The position numbers and the translations under genes were made by a program. Positions 28,495 to 37,319 of a stretch of DNA of 64,000 nt are shown piece after piece. The stretch comes from Pseudomonas sp. AN-1 (lineage in GTDB: Bacteria; Pseudomonadota; Gammaproteobacteria; Pseudomonadales; Pseudomonadaceae): NCBI RefSeq assembly GCF_034057115.1, contig NZ_CP139195.1, positions 310,001-374,000 of the forward strand, written 5' to 3'. Position 1 is the stretch's first letter. Each line of letters opens with the position of its first letter. The notes under the pieces were generated by a model, which searched no databases, was not told the DNA's origin, and saw only the letters and a program-made list of their open reading frames with translations.

Positions 28495-29493
28495 TCAGCG
28501 CGCGACAATGCCATTGGGGCCGGCTGAGGTCGGGAACTTGGCGAGTTCCGCATGGCTTTTGAGGTCGACGACCGAAATGCTGTCTTCGAAGGCATTGCTG
28601 ATATAGGCCCGCGAACCGTCGCCGGCGATGGATACGCCATGGGCCCCGTTGCCGACCTTGGTGGTGGCGATGAGACGGCCGCTGGCGGCATCCAGGATGG
28701 ACAAAGTATGCCCCGGTGCTTGCCGGCTACCTTGATTGGCAACCACCAGCTGGGTGCCGTCGGGCGTCACGGAGAGCTGGATGGGGCCGGGGCCGACGGG
28801 ATGGGTGGCAATGAGACGGTGGCTCTGTAGGTTTACCACGGCCACTGCGTTCTCTCCGCTGAGGGAGGCGAACAGCCGTTGACCATCAGGAGCAAAGGCT
28901 ACTTGCACTGGCTTCCTGCCGACCGCGATGCGGGCGGTCTGGGTTCTGTCAGCTACGTCGATCAGGCTGATATCGTTACTGTCCCGGTTGGCCACGGCCA
29001 AGGTGCGTCCATCTGGGGATAGGCGCAGGCCATGCGGGTAGCTGCCGACCTTGATCCTGTTCAGAATGCGTTCGGCGGCGAGGTCGACGACGACTACCGC
29101 ATGACTGGCTGCGTCTGTTACGAAGGCGAGTTTGCCGCTGCGATCCGGAACCACATGCGCCGGATGGCCGCCGACCTGAATGATACGCGCCGACTGTATC
29201 GACTTGTCGGCGTCGAACACCAATAATCGCCCGCCTTGAGCGTCATGGTTCCCATGCCCAGCTTGGGTATTGCCGCCAGGTATGCCAACAATCAGCAGGG
29301 TCTTGCGGTCGGGTGTCAAATCCACGTTATGCGGCAGGATATTGAGTGCCAGCGTGCTAGTGGTTCGCGCTTCATCGTCGATGATCGTTAGACTGCCGGC
29401 GCCTTCGTTGGCCACATAGATGGTTGCGGCACTGCTCGTAGCACTGGCGAGCAGGGCAATCGCCATACCGATGGCAGCTAGGACTGGTTTCAT
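28495..29493 (-). CDS. exported YVTN/YncE-like beta-propeller protein
   Basis: The 332-residue protein has a signal peptide (to about residue 23) and about seven repeats of the kind GxxPHGLRLSPDGRTLAVANR, typical of the seven-bladed YVTN beta-propeller family. It acts in the periplasm; relatives bind DNA, metals or partner proteins, and no specific role can be read. AGGAG precedes the ATG. It is a single gene between ppk2 and an IS481 element. Confidence 0.75.
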   Translation of the reverse strand: MKPVLAAIGMAIALLASATSSAATIYVANEGAGSLTIIDDEARTTSTLALNILPHNVDLTPDRKTLLIVGIPGGNTQAGHGNHDAQGGRLLVFDADKSIQSARIIQVGGHPAHVVPDRSGKLAFVTDAASHAVVVVDLAAERILNRIKVGSYPHGLRLSPDGRTLAVANRDSNDISLIDVADRTQTARIAVGRKPVQVAFAPDGQRLFASLSGENAVAVVNLQSHRLIATHPVGPGPIQLSVTPDGTQLVVANQGSRQAPGHTLSILDAASGRLIATTKVGNGAHGVSIAGDGSRAYISNAFEDSISVVDLKSHAELAKFPTSAGPNGIVAR

Positions 29494-29603
29494 GGAAATA
29501 CTCCTGGCGCGTGGGGCTGAGGGTTCGATATACCCCTTCAGCCTAGATCGGCACAGCTTTCTCTAGGCTTAGGCGGCCATTACAATTCGGTCAGGAGGCC
29601 TAG

Positions 29604-30622
29604 GTGTGCAGTCCCAGGAAGTCATGGTGCATTCTTGAACCCTCACCAGGAGGATGCGCTATGGCAACAGGTCTTCATGGCTCAGCCCGCACAACGCCGC
29701 GAGTTCGAGCCGAGCTCCAAGCGTCGCAAGAGTCGACGCGCGCCCTTGCCGCCCGCTATGGACTGAACGTCAAGACTGTGGCCAAGTGGCGTTCGCGCTC
29801 GACGACAACTGACAAGCCCATGGGGCCTGCCAAGCCATGTAGTGTCCGGCTCTCGGATGCTGAAGAAGCGATGGTGGTCGAGCTCAGGCGACGCACCCTG
29901 CTTCCCCTGGACGACCTGCTGGGGCATCTGCGTGAAACCCTCCCCCAACTGACTCGCAGTGCCTTGCATCGCTGCCTGGTGCGCCATGGCATCAGCAGAC
30001 TGCCCAGCACAGAGCCGGGTGGAGCCAAGCATGGAAAGTTTGCTCCAACCGAAATCGGCTACCTGCATATCGACAGCTGTGAACTCCGGCTGGAGCAGGG
30101 AAAACAGCACATGTTCCTGGCGATCGATCGTGTCACCAAATTCACCCACGTGGCGTTCTTCGATGCTGCGACAAAGCAGAACGGTGCGGCGTTTCTCGAA
30201 GAGGTGGTGACGGCATACCCGTACACCATTCACACCGTTCTCACGGACAACGGCGTGGCGTTCACCGAGCAGCCACGGTATCGAAACGGCCTGACCAATC
30301 GGTTTGGTGGGCACATTTTCGACCGTGTCTGCCATGAGCATGGCATCAAGCACAAGCTGACCAAGCCCTATCACCCGTGGACCAACGGACAGGCCGAGCG
30401 CATGAACCGCACCGTGAAGGAGGCCACCATCAAGTCGTTCCACTACCCGGACTTCGATGCGCTGAAAGCCCATGTTCGGGCCTTCGTCATGGCATACAAC
30501 TTTGCCAAGCACCTGAAGGCTCTACGGTGGCGTACTCCGTTCAAAACGATCTGTGATGCCTGGACTCGAACACCGGACTGTTTCAAGCTTGACCCGCACC
30601 ACCTCATCCCGGGACTACACAC
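29604..30622. mobile_element. IS481-family insertion sequence
   Basis: The ends GTGTGCAGTCCC (left) and GGGACTACACAC (right) are inverted repeats with one mismatch in 12; similarity continues with gaps to about 27 bases, including TGGTGC on both sides. The element is about 1.02 kb with one transposase gene. On the left it directly follows CTAG, the preferred IS481-family target; on the right the matching tetranucleotide is CCAG. Confidence 0.75.
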
Positions 30623-30641
30623 CCAGAGTCATGCTTACTGA
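29661..30641 (+). CDS. IS481-family transposase
   Basis: The 326-residue DDE transposase has an N-terminal helix-turn-helix (ARYGLNVKTVAKWRSR) and an integrase core: first Asp in YLHIDSCEL, second in HTVLTDNG, and Glu in HPWTNGQAERMNRTVKEATIK. AGGAGG seven bases before the ATG sets the start. The frame runs through the right inverted repeat and stops 19 bases outside it, overlapping the 3' end of the next gene on the opposite strand. It looks intact. Confidence 0.9.
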   Translation: MATGLHGSARTTPRVRAELQASQESTRALAARYGLNVKTVAKWRSRSTTTDKPMGPAKPCSVRLSDAEEAMVVELRRRTLLPLDDLLGHLRETLPQLTRSALHRCLVRHGISRLPSTEPGGAKHGKFAPTEIGYLHIDSCELRLEQGKQHMFLAIDRVTKFTHVAFFDAATKQNGAAFLEEVVTAYPYTIHTVLTDNGVAFTEQPRYRNGLTNRFGGHIFDRVCHEHGIKHKLTKPYHPWTNGQAERMNRTVKEATIKSFHYPDFDALKAHVRAFVMAYNFAKHLKALRWRTPFKTICDAWTRTPDCFKLDPHHLIPGLHTQSHAY

Positions 30642-31153
30642 GCGGGTTTAGCTGGCGGCATCCCCATGTAGTGTTGGTGCCACATCATGTGATCCATCAT
30701 CATCTGCTGCATCCCCATGTACCTGTCCATCATGTACTGGCGCTGTGCTCTCTGCTCCGGGGGCAGGTTCGAATAGTCCTGCCAGCCCATCATGTGGCCG
30801 CCACCCATCATGCCGCCGCCCATCATGTGCCCACCCATCATGCCTCCACCCCACATGCCCATACCCATGCCGTGCATCATTCCCATCCCGCCTTGCATGG
30901 TATTCCAATGCTCCTGGAGGAGTTTCTGCCGCTCCTTCGGGTCTTGGGTTTGCCGGATTTTCTCCATCTGGGCCTGCATCTTCTGGAGGTTTTCCTGCGC
31001 CTGAGCCATCTGCTTGTCGAACTCGGCAATGCTCGGAGCTTGCTGCTGCGCCGGGGGGGTAGCGCTTTTGGCTGGGGTTGGGTCTGCCGCCAGCGCCCAT
31101 GCGGATGACAGTGATGCGGCAACGAGGAGTACCGCCAGTTTGATGTTTTTCAT
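30635..31153 (-). CDS. exported Met/Gly-rich protein, probable metal binder
   Basis: The 172-residue product has a signal peptide (to about residue 23, ALA), a helical Gln-rich segment (about 40-88; FDKQMAQAQENLQKMQAQME is coiled-coil-like) and a Met/Gly/His-rich C-terminal half (GMGMGMWGGGMMGGHMMGG, MMMDHMMWHQHYMGM). It probably binds copper, silver or another soft metal in the periplasm. It lies next to the divergent cadR gene's 3' side and its 3' end abuts the IS481 element. No named family. Confidence 0.65.
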   Translation of the reverse strand: MKNIKLAVLLVAASLSSAWALAADPTPAKSATPPAQQQAPSIAEFDKQMAQAQENLQKMQAQMEKIRQTQDPKERQKLLQEHWNTMQGGMGMMHGMGMGMWGGGMMGGHMMGGGMMGGGHMMGWQDYSNLPPEQRAQRQYMMDRYMGMQQMMMDHMMWHQHYMGMPPAKPAQ

Positions 31154-31306
31154 ATCGAGCTGCCTTTGTGGTGGTGAGCTGAACCAACATCCCTATGAGC
31201 GAGCGATTGCGTTGACTCAACGGGTTTTGCCTAAAACTGTAGAGCCTCTTGGCTGGATTGCCTATTTGATTGCTCCCTTCACAAGCGGCACTCAGGCTGG
31301 CCCCGG

Positions 31307-31771
31307 CTACCGCTGATGGGAGATGCCTCCTGAGTGCGCGCAGCGCACGTGATTGCCCTCGCTCGTTTCGCCTTCGCATAACGGCTGCGACAATTCGTGG
31401 AGGATGCCGCAGTGGGCGGCGGCACTCGGCTCGTTGCAGCACTCACGCAAGCTCTTGAGCTGTTGCTCCAGCTGGCGGAGCTCCTCGATGCGTGCGGTGA
31501 CATGGCCGATGTGCGCGTCCAGCAGGGCATTCACACCGGCGCAGTGCTCGCTGGGAGCATCCTTGAAGTGGAGCAGTCCCCGAATCTCGGCGTGTGTCAT
31601 GTCCAGCATGCGGCAACGGCGAATGAAGGACAGCCTTTCGACATGCGCTTCGGTGTAGATGCGAAAGTTGCCGTCGCTGCGGGCGGGCGAGGCGAGTAGC
31701 CCCTCGCGCTCGTAGTAGCGGATGGTTTCGATCTGGGTGCCCGTGGTACTGGCTAGCTCACCGATTTTCAC
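31307..31771 (-). CDS. cadR: CadR/PbrR-type MerR-family regulator
   Basis: The 154-residue MerR-family activator has an N-terminal winged helix (KIGELASTTGTQIETIRYYE), a dimerisation helix and the metal-site Cys: C77 in SEHCAGVN and C112 and C121 in RECCNEPSAAAHCGIL. These positions fit CadR/PbrR sensors of Cd, Pb or Zn. It starts with GTG at 31771, supported by GGAG seven bases upstream; the longer frame would run over the divergent promoter. It controls the cadA gene across the intergenic operator. Confidence 0.88.
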   Translation of the reverse strand: MKIGELASTTGTQIETIRYYEREGLLASPARSDGNFRIYTEAHVERLSFIRRCRMLDMTHAEIRGLLHFKDAPSEHCAGVNALLDAHIGHVTARIEELRQLEQQLKSLRECCNEPSAAAHCGILHELSQPLCEGETSEGNHVRCAHSGGISHQR

Positions 31772-31821
31772 GTTGGTCTCCGATAGCCGGGTCTGGTGAC
31801 TCCTATTTGCAGCATAGGCTC

Positions 31822-31852
31822 TTGACTCTGTAGTCGCTACAGGTTGTTTACT
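31822..31852 (+). promoter_or_regulatory. MerR-type cadA promoter/operator
   Basis: A -35 TTGACT (31822-31827) and a -10 TTTACT (31847-31852) are separated by 19 bases, the stretched spacing typical of MerR-regulated promoters. The spacer contains the perfect dyad CTGTAG-TCG-CTACAG (31828-31842), like known CadR/PbrR operators. Confidence 0.85.
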
Positions 31853-31879
31853 CGTGTCCAACGTCATTGGGGGTACAGC

Positions 31880-34279
31880 ATGGGTGAGTGCAACGCTGTT
31901 GGGTGCGGTTGTTCCACTGCGTCGTCAGCGGAACCGAAGAGTCTTGCCACCGGAGCGGGCAAGACTGTGCAGTACCGCATCGACAACATGGACTGCCCCA
32001 CCGAGGAACGGCTGATTCGCGACAAGCTGGAGCCGCTCGCCGGGGTGACAGGGTTGGAGTTCAACCTGATGCAGCGCACGCTGACGGTGAACCATCAGCT
32101 CGATTCGTTGGAACCGGTCGAAGCCGGATTGCGCGCCATCGGCATGCAGGCCCAGCGTCTTGCCCTTCCAGCCGAGCAGGTGTGCACGGTGTTGACCATC
32201 GCGAAGATGTGTTGCCCCACCGAGGAACGGCTGATTCGCGACAAGCTGACCGGAATGCCCGGCGTCGAGTCCCTGGACTTCAATCTGCTGCAACGCCGTT
32301 TGACGGTCACGCACCGTCCCGAAAGCCTGAATGCCATCTTGGGCGCGCTGACATCCATCGGCCTCGAAGCCAAGGTCGAACCGAGCGTTGCCAACGACAC
32401 CGCCGAGCCGTCTACCAGCCCCCGCCATTGGTGGCCACTGGCCGTGGCGGGCGTGAGCGCGACCCTGGCCGAGGTCGTGCACTGGTTGAACGGTGGCAAT
32501 CACTGGCTGGTCGTGGCGCTTTCCGTGCTGGCGATTGCGGTAGGCGGACTCTCGACCTACAAGAAAGGCTGGATTGCCCTCAGGAACCGCAACCTGAACA
32601 TCAATGCGCTGATGTCGATTGCCGTTACCGGGGCGATGCTCATTGGCGAGTGGCCGGAGGCGGCCATGGTGATGTTCCTGTTCGCCCTGGCCGAGGTGAT
32701 CGAGGCCCGATCGCTCGACCGTGCGCGCAACGCGATTCGCGGCCTGATGGAACTCGCTCCGGAAACGGCCACCGTCCAGCAACCGGATGGCACGTGGCTG
32801 GGTGTACCCGCCAGACAGGTGGCAGTGGGAGCCACGGTGCGTCTGCGCCCGGGCGAGCGAATCGCGCTGGATGGCGTGGTGACCCAGGGGCACTCGAGCG
32901 TGAACCAGGCTCCGATCACCGGCGAGAGTTTGCCGGTGGACAAGACCGTGGGTGACAGCGTGTTTGCCGGGACGATCAACGAGACGGGGTCGTTCGAATT
33001 TCGGGTGACGGCCGAAGCCAGTCACTCGACGCTATCCCGGATCATTCATGCCGTCGAATCCGCCCAAGGGAGTCGGGCGCCGACCCAGCGCTTCGTCGAC
33101 CGCTTCGCGCAGATCTATACGCCGACAGTGTTCCTGATCGCCTTGCTGACCGCGGTGATGCCGCCGTTGTTCTTGTCCGGCGAGTGGATGGACTGGATCT
33201 ACAAGGCGCTGGTGCTGCTGGTGATTGCCTGCCCCTGTGCACTGGTGATCTCCACGCCGGTATCCATCGTCAGCGGCCTGGCTGCGGCCGCACGCAAGGG
33301 CATTCTCATCAAGGGCGGTGTGTACCTTGAGGAGGGTCGCAAGCTGGCCACGCTGGCACTCGACAAGACCGGCACCATCACCCATGGCAAGCCGGTGCAG
33401 ACCGACTTTATTGCTTTGCGCGGAGACGAGGCCCGGGTTCACGCCCTGGCGGCCAGCCTCGCTGCGCGCTCGGATCATCCGGTATCCCACGCCATCGCCC
33501 TGGCGGCAAACGAAGCCGGCTTGGCGTTATACCCGGTGACCGATCTGGCTGCCATTCTGGGCCGTGGCGTGCGTGGCCGTATCGACGATCATCTGTACCA
33601 GCTGGGCAACCACCGGCTGATCGAGGAGCTGGGTCTTTGCTCGGAAGCCATCGAGGCGCAACTGTTTGCCCTGGAGCGCCAGGGCAAGTCGGTGGTGCTG
33701 CTGGTCAACCAGCACGAAGTCCTGGGCATTTTCGCGGTGGCCGACACGGTGCGAGAAACCAGTCGCGAAGCGATCAGCGAGCTGCACGCCCTCGGGGTGA
33801 AAACCCTGATGCTCAGCGGCGACAACATCCATACCGCCGAAACCATTGCCCGCTCGGTCGGCATCGACGAGGCTCGCGGTGGGCTGCTGCCGGAAGACAA
33901 ACTCAAGACCATCGAAGGGCTGATGACGAGTGGCAAGGCCGGTGCGGTCGGCATGGTGGGGGACGGGATCAACGATGCGCCCGCGCTGGCCCGGGCGAGC
34001 ATCGGCTTCGCGATGGGAGCGGCGGGGACGGATACCGCCATCGAGACGGCGGACGTTGCGCTGATGGACGACGACCTGCGCAAGATTCCCGCATTCGTCC
34101 GGCTTTCGCGGGCGACCACCACGGTGTTGCGGCAGAACATCGCTTTCGCCCTCGGGATCAAGGCGGTTTTCCTGCTGCTGACGTTCACCGGGCAGGGCAC
34201 GCTGTGGATGGCGGTGTTTGCCGACGCGGGGGCCAGTTTGCTGGTGGTGGCCAACGGGCTGCGGTTGCTGCGCAAGTAA
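31880..34279 (+). CDS. cadA: CadA-type Cd/Zn/Pb-exporting P1B ATPase
   Basis: The 799-residue P-type ATPase has two N-terminal HMA-like domains with DCPTEERLIRDKL (C39) and CCPTEERLIRDKL (C111-C112), CPC in the transport helix (C451, C453), GERIALDG, TGES, the phosphorylated Asp in DKTGT (D495) and GDGINDAP. It exports Cd(II), Zn(II) or Pb(II). The ATG at 31880 with GGGGG upstream is preferred; the longer TTG start at 31844 lies inside the promoter. An lspA relic follows, as in pbr/cad loci. Confidence 0.92.
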   Translation: MGECNAVGCGCSTASSAEPKSLATGAGKTVQYRIDNMDCPTEERLIRDKLEPLAGVTGLEFNLMQRTLTVNHQLDSLEPVEAGLRAIGMQAQRLALPAEQVCTVLTIAKMCCPTEERLIRDKLTGMPGVESLDFNLLQRRLTVTHRPESLNAILGALTSIGLEAKVEPSVANDTAEPSTSPRHWWPLAVAGVSATLAEVVHWLNGGNHWLVVALSVLAIAVGGLSTYKKGWIALRNRNLNINALMSIAVTGAMLIGEWPEAAMVMFLFALAEVIEARSLDRARNAIRGLMELAPETATVQQPDGTWLGVPARQVAVGATVRLRPGERIALDGVVTQGHSSVNQAPITGESLPVDKTVGDSVFAGTINETGSFEFRVTAEASHSTLSRIIHAVESAQGSRAPTQRFVDRFAQIYTPTVFLIALLTAVMPPLFLSGEWMDWIYKALVLLVIACPCALVISTPVSIVSGLAAAARKGILIKGGVYLEEGRKLATLALDKTGTITHGKPVQTDFIALRGDEARVHALAASLAARSDHPVSHAIALAANEAGLALYPVTDLAAILGRGVRGRIDDHLYQLGNHRLIEELGLCSEAIEAQLFALERQGKSVVLLVNQHEVLGIFAVADTVRETSREAISELHALGVKTLMLSGDNIHTAETIARSVGIDEARGGLLPEDKLKTIEGLMTSGKAGAVGMVGDGINDAPALARASIGFAMGAAGTDTAIETADVALMDDDLRKIPAFVRLSRATTTVLRQNIAFALGIKAVFLLLTFTGQGTLWMAVFADAGASLLVVANGLRLLRK
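31994..32248 (+). repeat. 36-base exact direct repeat inside cadA
   Basis: The 36 bases at 31994-32029 recur exactly at 32213-32248, 219 bases (73 codons) apart and in frame. They begin TGCCCCACCGAGGAACGG and encode the core metal motif of both HMA domains. Surrounding codons differ, so the identity is local. Confidence 0.9.
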
Positions 34280-34482
34280 TGGGTTTGCGAGCTTCTGCGG
34301 TCCACGAGTGCTGATCCAGGGGGGCAAGCCAGGCTGGAAAGTGTGGGTGTCCGGAATATATGGTTGGGCGGCGTTCTCGTCGCTTGGCTTGGTTCAAATT
34401 TCCAGATCTGATTGCCGGTACCGTCGTGGGTGTTGTTGTGCACAATGGCGCTAGGTGCATTCTGGCGCTTAAGGATTAAAAA

Positions 34483-34996
34483 ATGCTTGTTCTTGACAAG
34501 AAGCTCTCGTCGCATGCTATATTGTCTCTCTCCGGCTTGATAGCAGCGTCGGACCAAGGTGTAAAGTGGATAGTCCAGCAGTCAATGGGTTATGGCGAGT
34601 CTCTTCCAGTGACTCCGTTCCTTAACTGGGTACACGTTTGGAACACCGGTGCCGCATTTAGTCTTTTCGCTGATGGTGGAGCGCTGGCAGCGCTACTTTT
34701 TTATAGGGATCGCGGTATTGGTCTCGATTGTGCTTATCAAATTTATCCGAGACAATCGTCATAAAGGGGAAGCCATCGCTTACTGCCTGATCCTCGGTGG
34801 TGCTACAGGTAATCTGATTGACCGGATATTCCGTGGCTATGTTGTGGACTACCTTGATTTCTATTGGCGATACTGGCATTGGCCGGCCTTCAACCTCGCC
34901 GACATTGCAATTGTCCTCGGTGCATTTCTTATCGCTTCCGTAAGCTTGTTACGTGGGAAATCAAATCTCAATGTCGAGCCAGATGGGGCTGCCTGA
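34483..34996 (+). pseudogene. lspA-like lipoprotein signal peptidase gene, frameshifted
   Basis: The first part (34483 to about 34678) encodes the LspA N-terminus (SDQGVKWIVQQ, VHVWNTGAAFSLFADGG). The rest continues one frame over, from WQRYFFIGIAVLVSIVLIKF through NLIDRIFRGYVVDYLDF and FNLADIAIVLG, which carry both catalytic Asp. One extra base near 34676-34683 (GGAGCGCTGG) breaks the frame. Such lspA copies accompany pbr/cad genes and ISPpu12-like elements. Sequencing error cannot be excluded. Confidence 0.8.
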
Positions 34997-35016
34997 AGCC
35001 TACACCTAATAAAGCC

Positions 35017-35400
35017 ATGACCGAAACTCCCGACGACATCCTGCACATGCCGGAATACGAGGTGCGGGCCTGCAAGACCACCTTCAGACTCCAGCTACCG
35101 GAGATGATGGACGGCTTCCGCCTGACGCTACGGCTGCATGAGTACGTGGAGAAGGCCCTGCCCTAAGTGGTTGAACAGACCGGCCTGGACGAGAAGACGG
35201 TGTGGGACATTTTCAACGCTTGTGCCGAGCTCATGAGCTACTGGCGCCGCCTCGAGACGCCCCGTATCTTGGCATCGATGAACTGTATCTGGATCGGCGT
35301 TATCGTTGCGTCCTCACCAACATCAAGGCGAAGGCCGTGGTTGATCTGCTGGCCAGCCACCGTCAGGATGTGGTGACCAGCCCTGATGAAGCTGAAAGAC
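35017..35400 (+). pseudogene. relic of an ISL3-family transposase
   Basis: Fragments in changing frames encode MPEYEVRACKTTFRLQLPEM, VEKALP, then after a stop TGLDEKTVWDIFNACAELM, and in another frame LGIDELYLDRRYRCVLTNIK and VVDLLASHRQDVV. These follow the order of ISL3-family transposases, with internal deletion and frameshift and no C-terminus. It probably belongs with the upstream lspA relic as the remains of an ISPpu12-like element. Confidence 0.7.
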
Positions 35401-35507
35401 TGGCAGAAGGTCGAGATCGTCAGCGTGCCGTCGGTCCCGTCAGGTTTTCTTACCAGACAGAAACTGTTAAGATTCCATATAACTAATCCATCTACTATCA
35501 AGTCCTT

Positions 35508-35867
35508 ATGCGCCGTTGGCTAACGATTTTTCTGCTGGTGATGATGCCGCTGCAGCTCGGTTGGGCTGCAGTGGGCAGCTATTGCCAGCACGAATCGGGT
35601 AACCAGACGAAGCATTTCGGCCACCACGTTCATCAGCACCAAAGCCAGGCGGGAAGCGAGGACGACGACGGTCCCGATCCCCAAGGCGGCAAGAACCTGC
35701 ATGGCGATTGCAACGCCTGCGTTTCCGCTGGCGTCACGGCGATCTTTTCCGCGGCAACTCTGTTTGATGTGAACAGCTCCTCAGCTGGCGAGACTGGCTA
35801 CCAAGCTCATCCGCTGTCCCGGCCATTCTCTCCGCCTGAGCGCCCTGCCTGGGCCCGCCTCGCCTGA
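35508..35867 (+). CDS. czcI: CzcI-family small exported protein
   Basis: The 119-residue protein has a signal peptide (to about residue 21) and a Cys/His-rich centre (YCQHESGN, FGHHVHQHQSQ, DCNACVSAG) typical of CzcI proteins at the head of czc operons. It is thought to be periplasmic and involved in metal sensing or regulation of the pump. It lies 133 bases before czcC. There is no good RBS ahead of the ATG. Confidence 0.75.
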   Translation: MRRWLTIFLLVMMPLQLGWAAVGSYCQHESGNQTKHFGHHVHQHQSQAGSEDDDGPDPQGGKNLHGDCNACVSAGVTAIFSAATLFDVNSSSAGETGYQAHPLSRPFSPPERPAWARLA

Positions 35868-36000
35868 TCGGCGAGGCGACTCCTCTCTCCCGTACCCACT
35901 CAACGACCATCGTCAGCGACGATGAGCGTTGGCGTGCTGCGAGCCAGCTGATGGCGTCTCGCCGATTCCCCGTGAGCTTTTTCATCACTGGAGAGTCGGG

Positions 36001-37290
36001 ATGTTCCCAAGCAAAACCAGAAAATGGCTGCCCTGTGCCTTGCTCGTGCTGGCCACCGGCAGTTCGTTGGCGCAGACAGCGCCAAGTGCTTCCAGCCTGC
36101 AGTCGGTCACTGCCGGTCCTTTATCGCTGAAGCAAGCCTTCGATACCGCTTGGGCGCGTCAGCCCGAAGCGGAGTCCTCGTCTGCGCGTCGTGAGGCGGC
36201 CACTGCCCGTCGCGCCGCCGCCGCCAGCTGGACCGCCGAGCCCATGGCCCTGGAGCTGTCGAGCAAAGGCGACCAGCTCAATGGCAACGATGGTAGCCGC
36301 GAGCACAATGTCGGCCTCGCCATCCCCCTGTGGCTGCCCGGCGAGCGCTCGCGGACGGGCGCCGTGGCCGAGGCCGAGGCCCAGTCCACCGCCAGTCGCG
36401 CCTCGGCTGCGCAGCTGCGTACTGCTGCCGAGGTGCGCGAGGCGTACTGGCAGTGGCAACGCAGCCGGGTCGAAGCGAGCCTGGCCCGCGAGCGCGAGGG
36501 CAATGCCCGACAGCTCGCTGCCGATGTCGCCAAGCGGGTCAAGTCGGGTGAGCTGGCCCAGGCCGATCAGCACCAGGCCGAGGGGGCTGCGGCTTTGGCC
36601 GAGATCGAAGCGGCGCGAGCCACGAGTGCGCTGGCGACGGCTGCGCAGCAGTTGCGCAGCCTGATCGGCACCCTGCCGGGTGGTCGCGAAGAGGCTGCGT
36701 CTGGCGTAGTTGCCGGTGAGCCGGTACCCGCGCTGCCCGCCGACTTCGCTGTGCTGGATGCCCAGCATCCGGCGGTGGTCGCACTGCTGGATCAGGCCGA
36801 GGTCGCTCGCCGCTCGGCCGAGCTGGCTCGCGTGCAGACCCGAGCCAATCCCGAGTTGACCTTGTCTACCAGCCGCGAACGCGAGCCGGGGGAGTCCTAT
36901 GACGAAAGCCTCACCTTGGGCATTCGCATCCCCTTCGGCTCGGGCAGCCGCAATCGCGCCAAGCAAGCCACGGCCGAGGCCGAAGCCATCGAAGCCGAGG
37001 TGCAGGCGCGTCTGGCGCGTGAGCGCCTGCTCGGCGAGCTGGAGGCCGCCCGGCTGGAGTTCGAATCCGCCCGCGCCCAAGTGACTGCTGCCGATAAGCG
37101 TGCCCGGCTCGCCCAGGAGTCGCGCGGTTTCTTCGAAAAATCCTTCCGCCTCGGCGAAACCGATCTGCCGACGCGCCTGCGTATCGAGCTCGAGGCAACC
37201 GACGCCAAGCGTCAGGCCGCTCTGGCCCGACTCGATCAGGAGGCGGCGACTTCCTCACTGCGCCAGGCACTGGGTCTGCTGCCCGAATAG
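36001..37290 (+). CDS. czcC: CzcC outer-membrane efflux channel
   Basis: The 429-residue TolC-family protein has a signal peptide (to about residue 23, LAQ) and two helical repeats (LKQAFDTAWARQPEAES, then LLDQAEVARRSAELAR). It forms the outer-membrane exit of the czc RND pump. GGAGAG before the ATG at 36001 gives the start. Codon use is GC-rich, unlike the lspA relic before it. Confidence 0.85.
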   Translation: MFPSKTRKWLPCALLVLATGSSLAQTAPSASSLQSVTAGPLSLKQAFDTAWARQPEAESSSARREAATARRAAAASWTAEPMALELSSKGDQLNGNDGSREHNVGLAIPLWLPGERSRTGAVAEAEAQSTASRASAAQLRTAAEVREAYWQWQRSRVEASLAREREGNARQLAADVAKRVKSGELAQADQHQAEGAAALAEIEAARATSALATAAQQLRSLIGTLPGGREEAASGVVAGEPVPALPADFAVLDAQHPAVVALLDQAEVARRSAELARVQTRANPELTLSTSREREPGESYDESLTLGIRIPFGSGSRNRAKQATAEAEAIEAEVQARLARERLLGELEAARLEFESARAQVTAADKRARLAQESRGFFEKSFRLGETDLPTRLRIELEATDAKRQAALARLDQEAATSSLRQALGLLPE

Positions 37291-37319
37291 GGCCAGAACG
37301 AACCTACAGGACTGCAAAG

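Noticed and set aside
34660..34700. Programmed frameshifting in lspA
   Set aside because: The shift site lacks a clear slippery heptamer in the right frame and LspA is not known to use frameshifting; a mutation or read error is simpler.
35460..35507. Metal-responsive operator upstream of czcI
   Set aside because: The stretch is AT-rich but I could not find a dyad or a match to a known CzcR site.
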